From positions 30,392,338 through 30,456,337 of the forward strand of contig NC_081836.1 of assembly GCF_030867095.1 (NCBI RefSeq): a stretch of 64,000 bases of DNA. Direction: 5' to 3'. The DNA comes from Alligator mississippiensis. Its lineage: Eukaryota > Chordata > Crocodylia > Alligatoridae. Below the pieces are notes generated by a model. The model worked only from the letters and a program-made list of their open reading frames with translations, was not told the DNA's origin and made no database searches. Shown here piece by piece: positions 63,691-64,000 of the stretch. Made by a program: the position numbers and the translations under genes. Within the stretch, counting starts at the first letter, position 1. Every line of letters begins with the position of its first letter.

Positions 63691-64000
63691 GTTTAACCAG
63701 AAATCTCCTGCCTATTGGAAGGGGAGGAAATGCTTCCTGGGAGTGTTTCAGTGTAAAGAGCTATGAACATGTGAAAGCTGTATAGCCTACCATGTGATGA
63801 GATGTCTGGTAGTTCTGGAAAGTGTGACATGCTTCTGTTTGAAGCTATCAAGAAGCAGCTGAACAGGTGGCATGTAGTGGTTGCCCTGTTGCCAGCATGT
63901 TTGCTTGTGAAGGTGCATACGCATTATCTCCTCATGGTGGTTCTAACCTTATCTGTCGTGAGTCAGCTCTAGAATGGGCTACACCTTTTGAGCCTGAGAG

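Larger units (their letters stand above)
61636..64000 (+). other. Last UBN1 intron, continuing past the window
   Basis: No last UBN1 exon was found. Contains an hAT-like element at 62378-62666 and a CR1 tail at 63420-63690. Other sequence is unrecognised. Confidence 0.55.

Noticed and set aside
61636-64000. Last UBN1 exon inside the window
   Set aside because: No stretch resembling the conserved QLHGKGPAVPRKL ending with an acceptor was found.

Overview
This is a vertebrate nuclear window, most likely from a crocodilian, with a turtle as the main alternative. It carries two divergent chromatin genes whose exons read as close orthologues of the mammalian GLYR1 (NPAC/N-PAC) and UBN1 (ubinuclein-1) genes, in the head-to-head order known for amniotes. 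The non-mammalian sauropsid assignment rests on CR1 tails ending in TCTATGAATCT-type sequence, many short hAT-like and Tigger-like DNA transposons, MIR-like remnants, and no Alu, B1 or L1. No retroviral or LTR element was recognised.

Left half (1-32.3 kb, minus strand): all sixteen coding exons of GLYR1 are present and join in frame into a 553-codon protein, the same length as the human protein as I recall it. The order is PWWP domain, AT-hook, LSD2-binding linker, then a dehydrogenase-like domain in which the expected catalytic lysine position is Met437. The 3' UTR runs toward the left edge, with a good AATAAA on the minus strand at 122-127.

Centre (31.7-33.1 kb): a dense CpG island is the shared bidirectional promoter. 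It has a YY1-type motif over the GLYR1 start codon, three CACGTG E-boxes (one inside the palindrome GTCACGTGAC), an inverted CCAAT box and GC boxes.

Right half (32.6-64 kb, plus strand): UBN1 has a non-coding first exon, a second exon with two tiny overlapping uORFs before the ATG, and sixteen coding exons in the window. They encode about 1,127 codons: the N-terminal HIRA-binding region, the Hpc2-related domain (HRD), lysine-rich linkers, the conserved middle domain and a long Ser-rich tail. The last coding exon was not found and probably lies beyond 64,000.

Introns hold the mobile DNA: an hAT-like element (8-bp target duplication) split by a Tigger-like element that keeps the end of a transposase ORF with a PCNA-binding (PIP-box) motif; a fold-back hAT-like element with ~200-bp inverted arms followed directly by a second Tigger-like element; two members of one hairpin-bearing MITE family; a decayed LINE with reverse-transcriptase motifs; an L2/CR1-like LINE next to GLYR1 exon 5; several CR1 tails; and an 84-bp perfectly alternating purine/pyrimidine tract near the UBN1 promoter. 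GLYR1 (nucleosome reader, LSD2 cofactor) and UBN1 (HIRA-complex H3.3 chaperone subunit) both act on chromatin and probably share promoter control. I saw no evidence of a wholly new biological system; the most unusual items are in the mobile elements and the shared promoter/5' leader.
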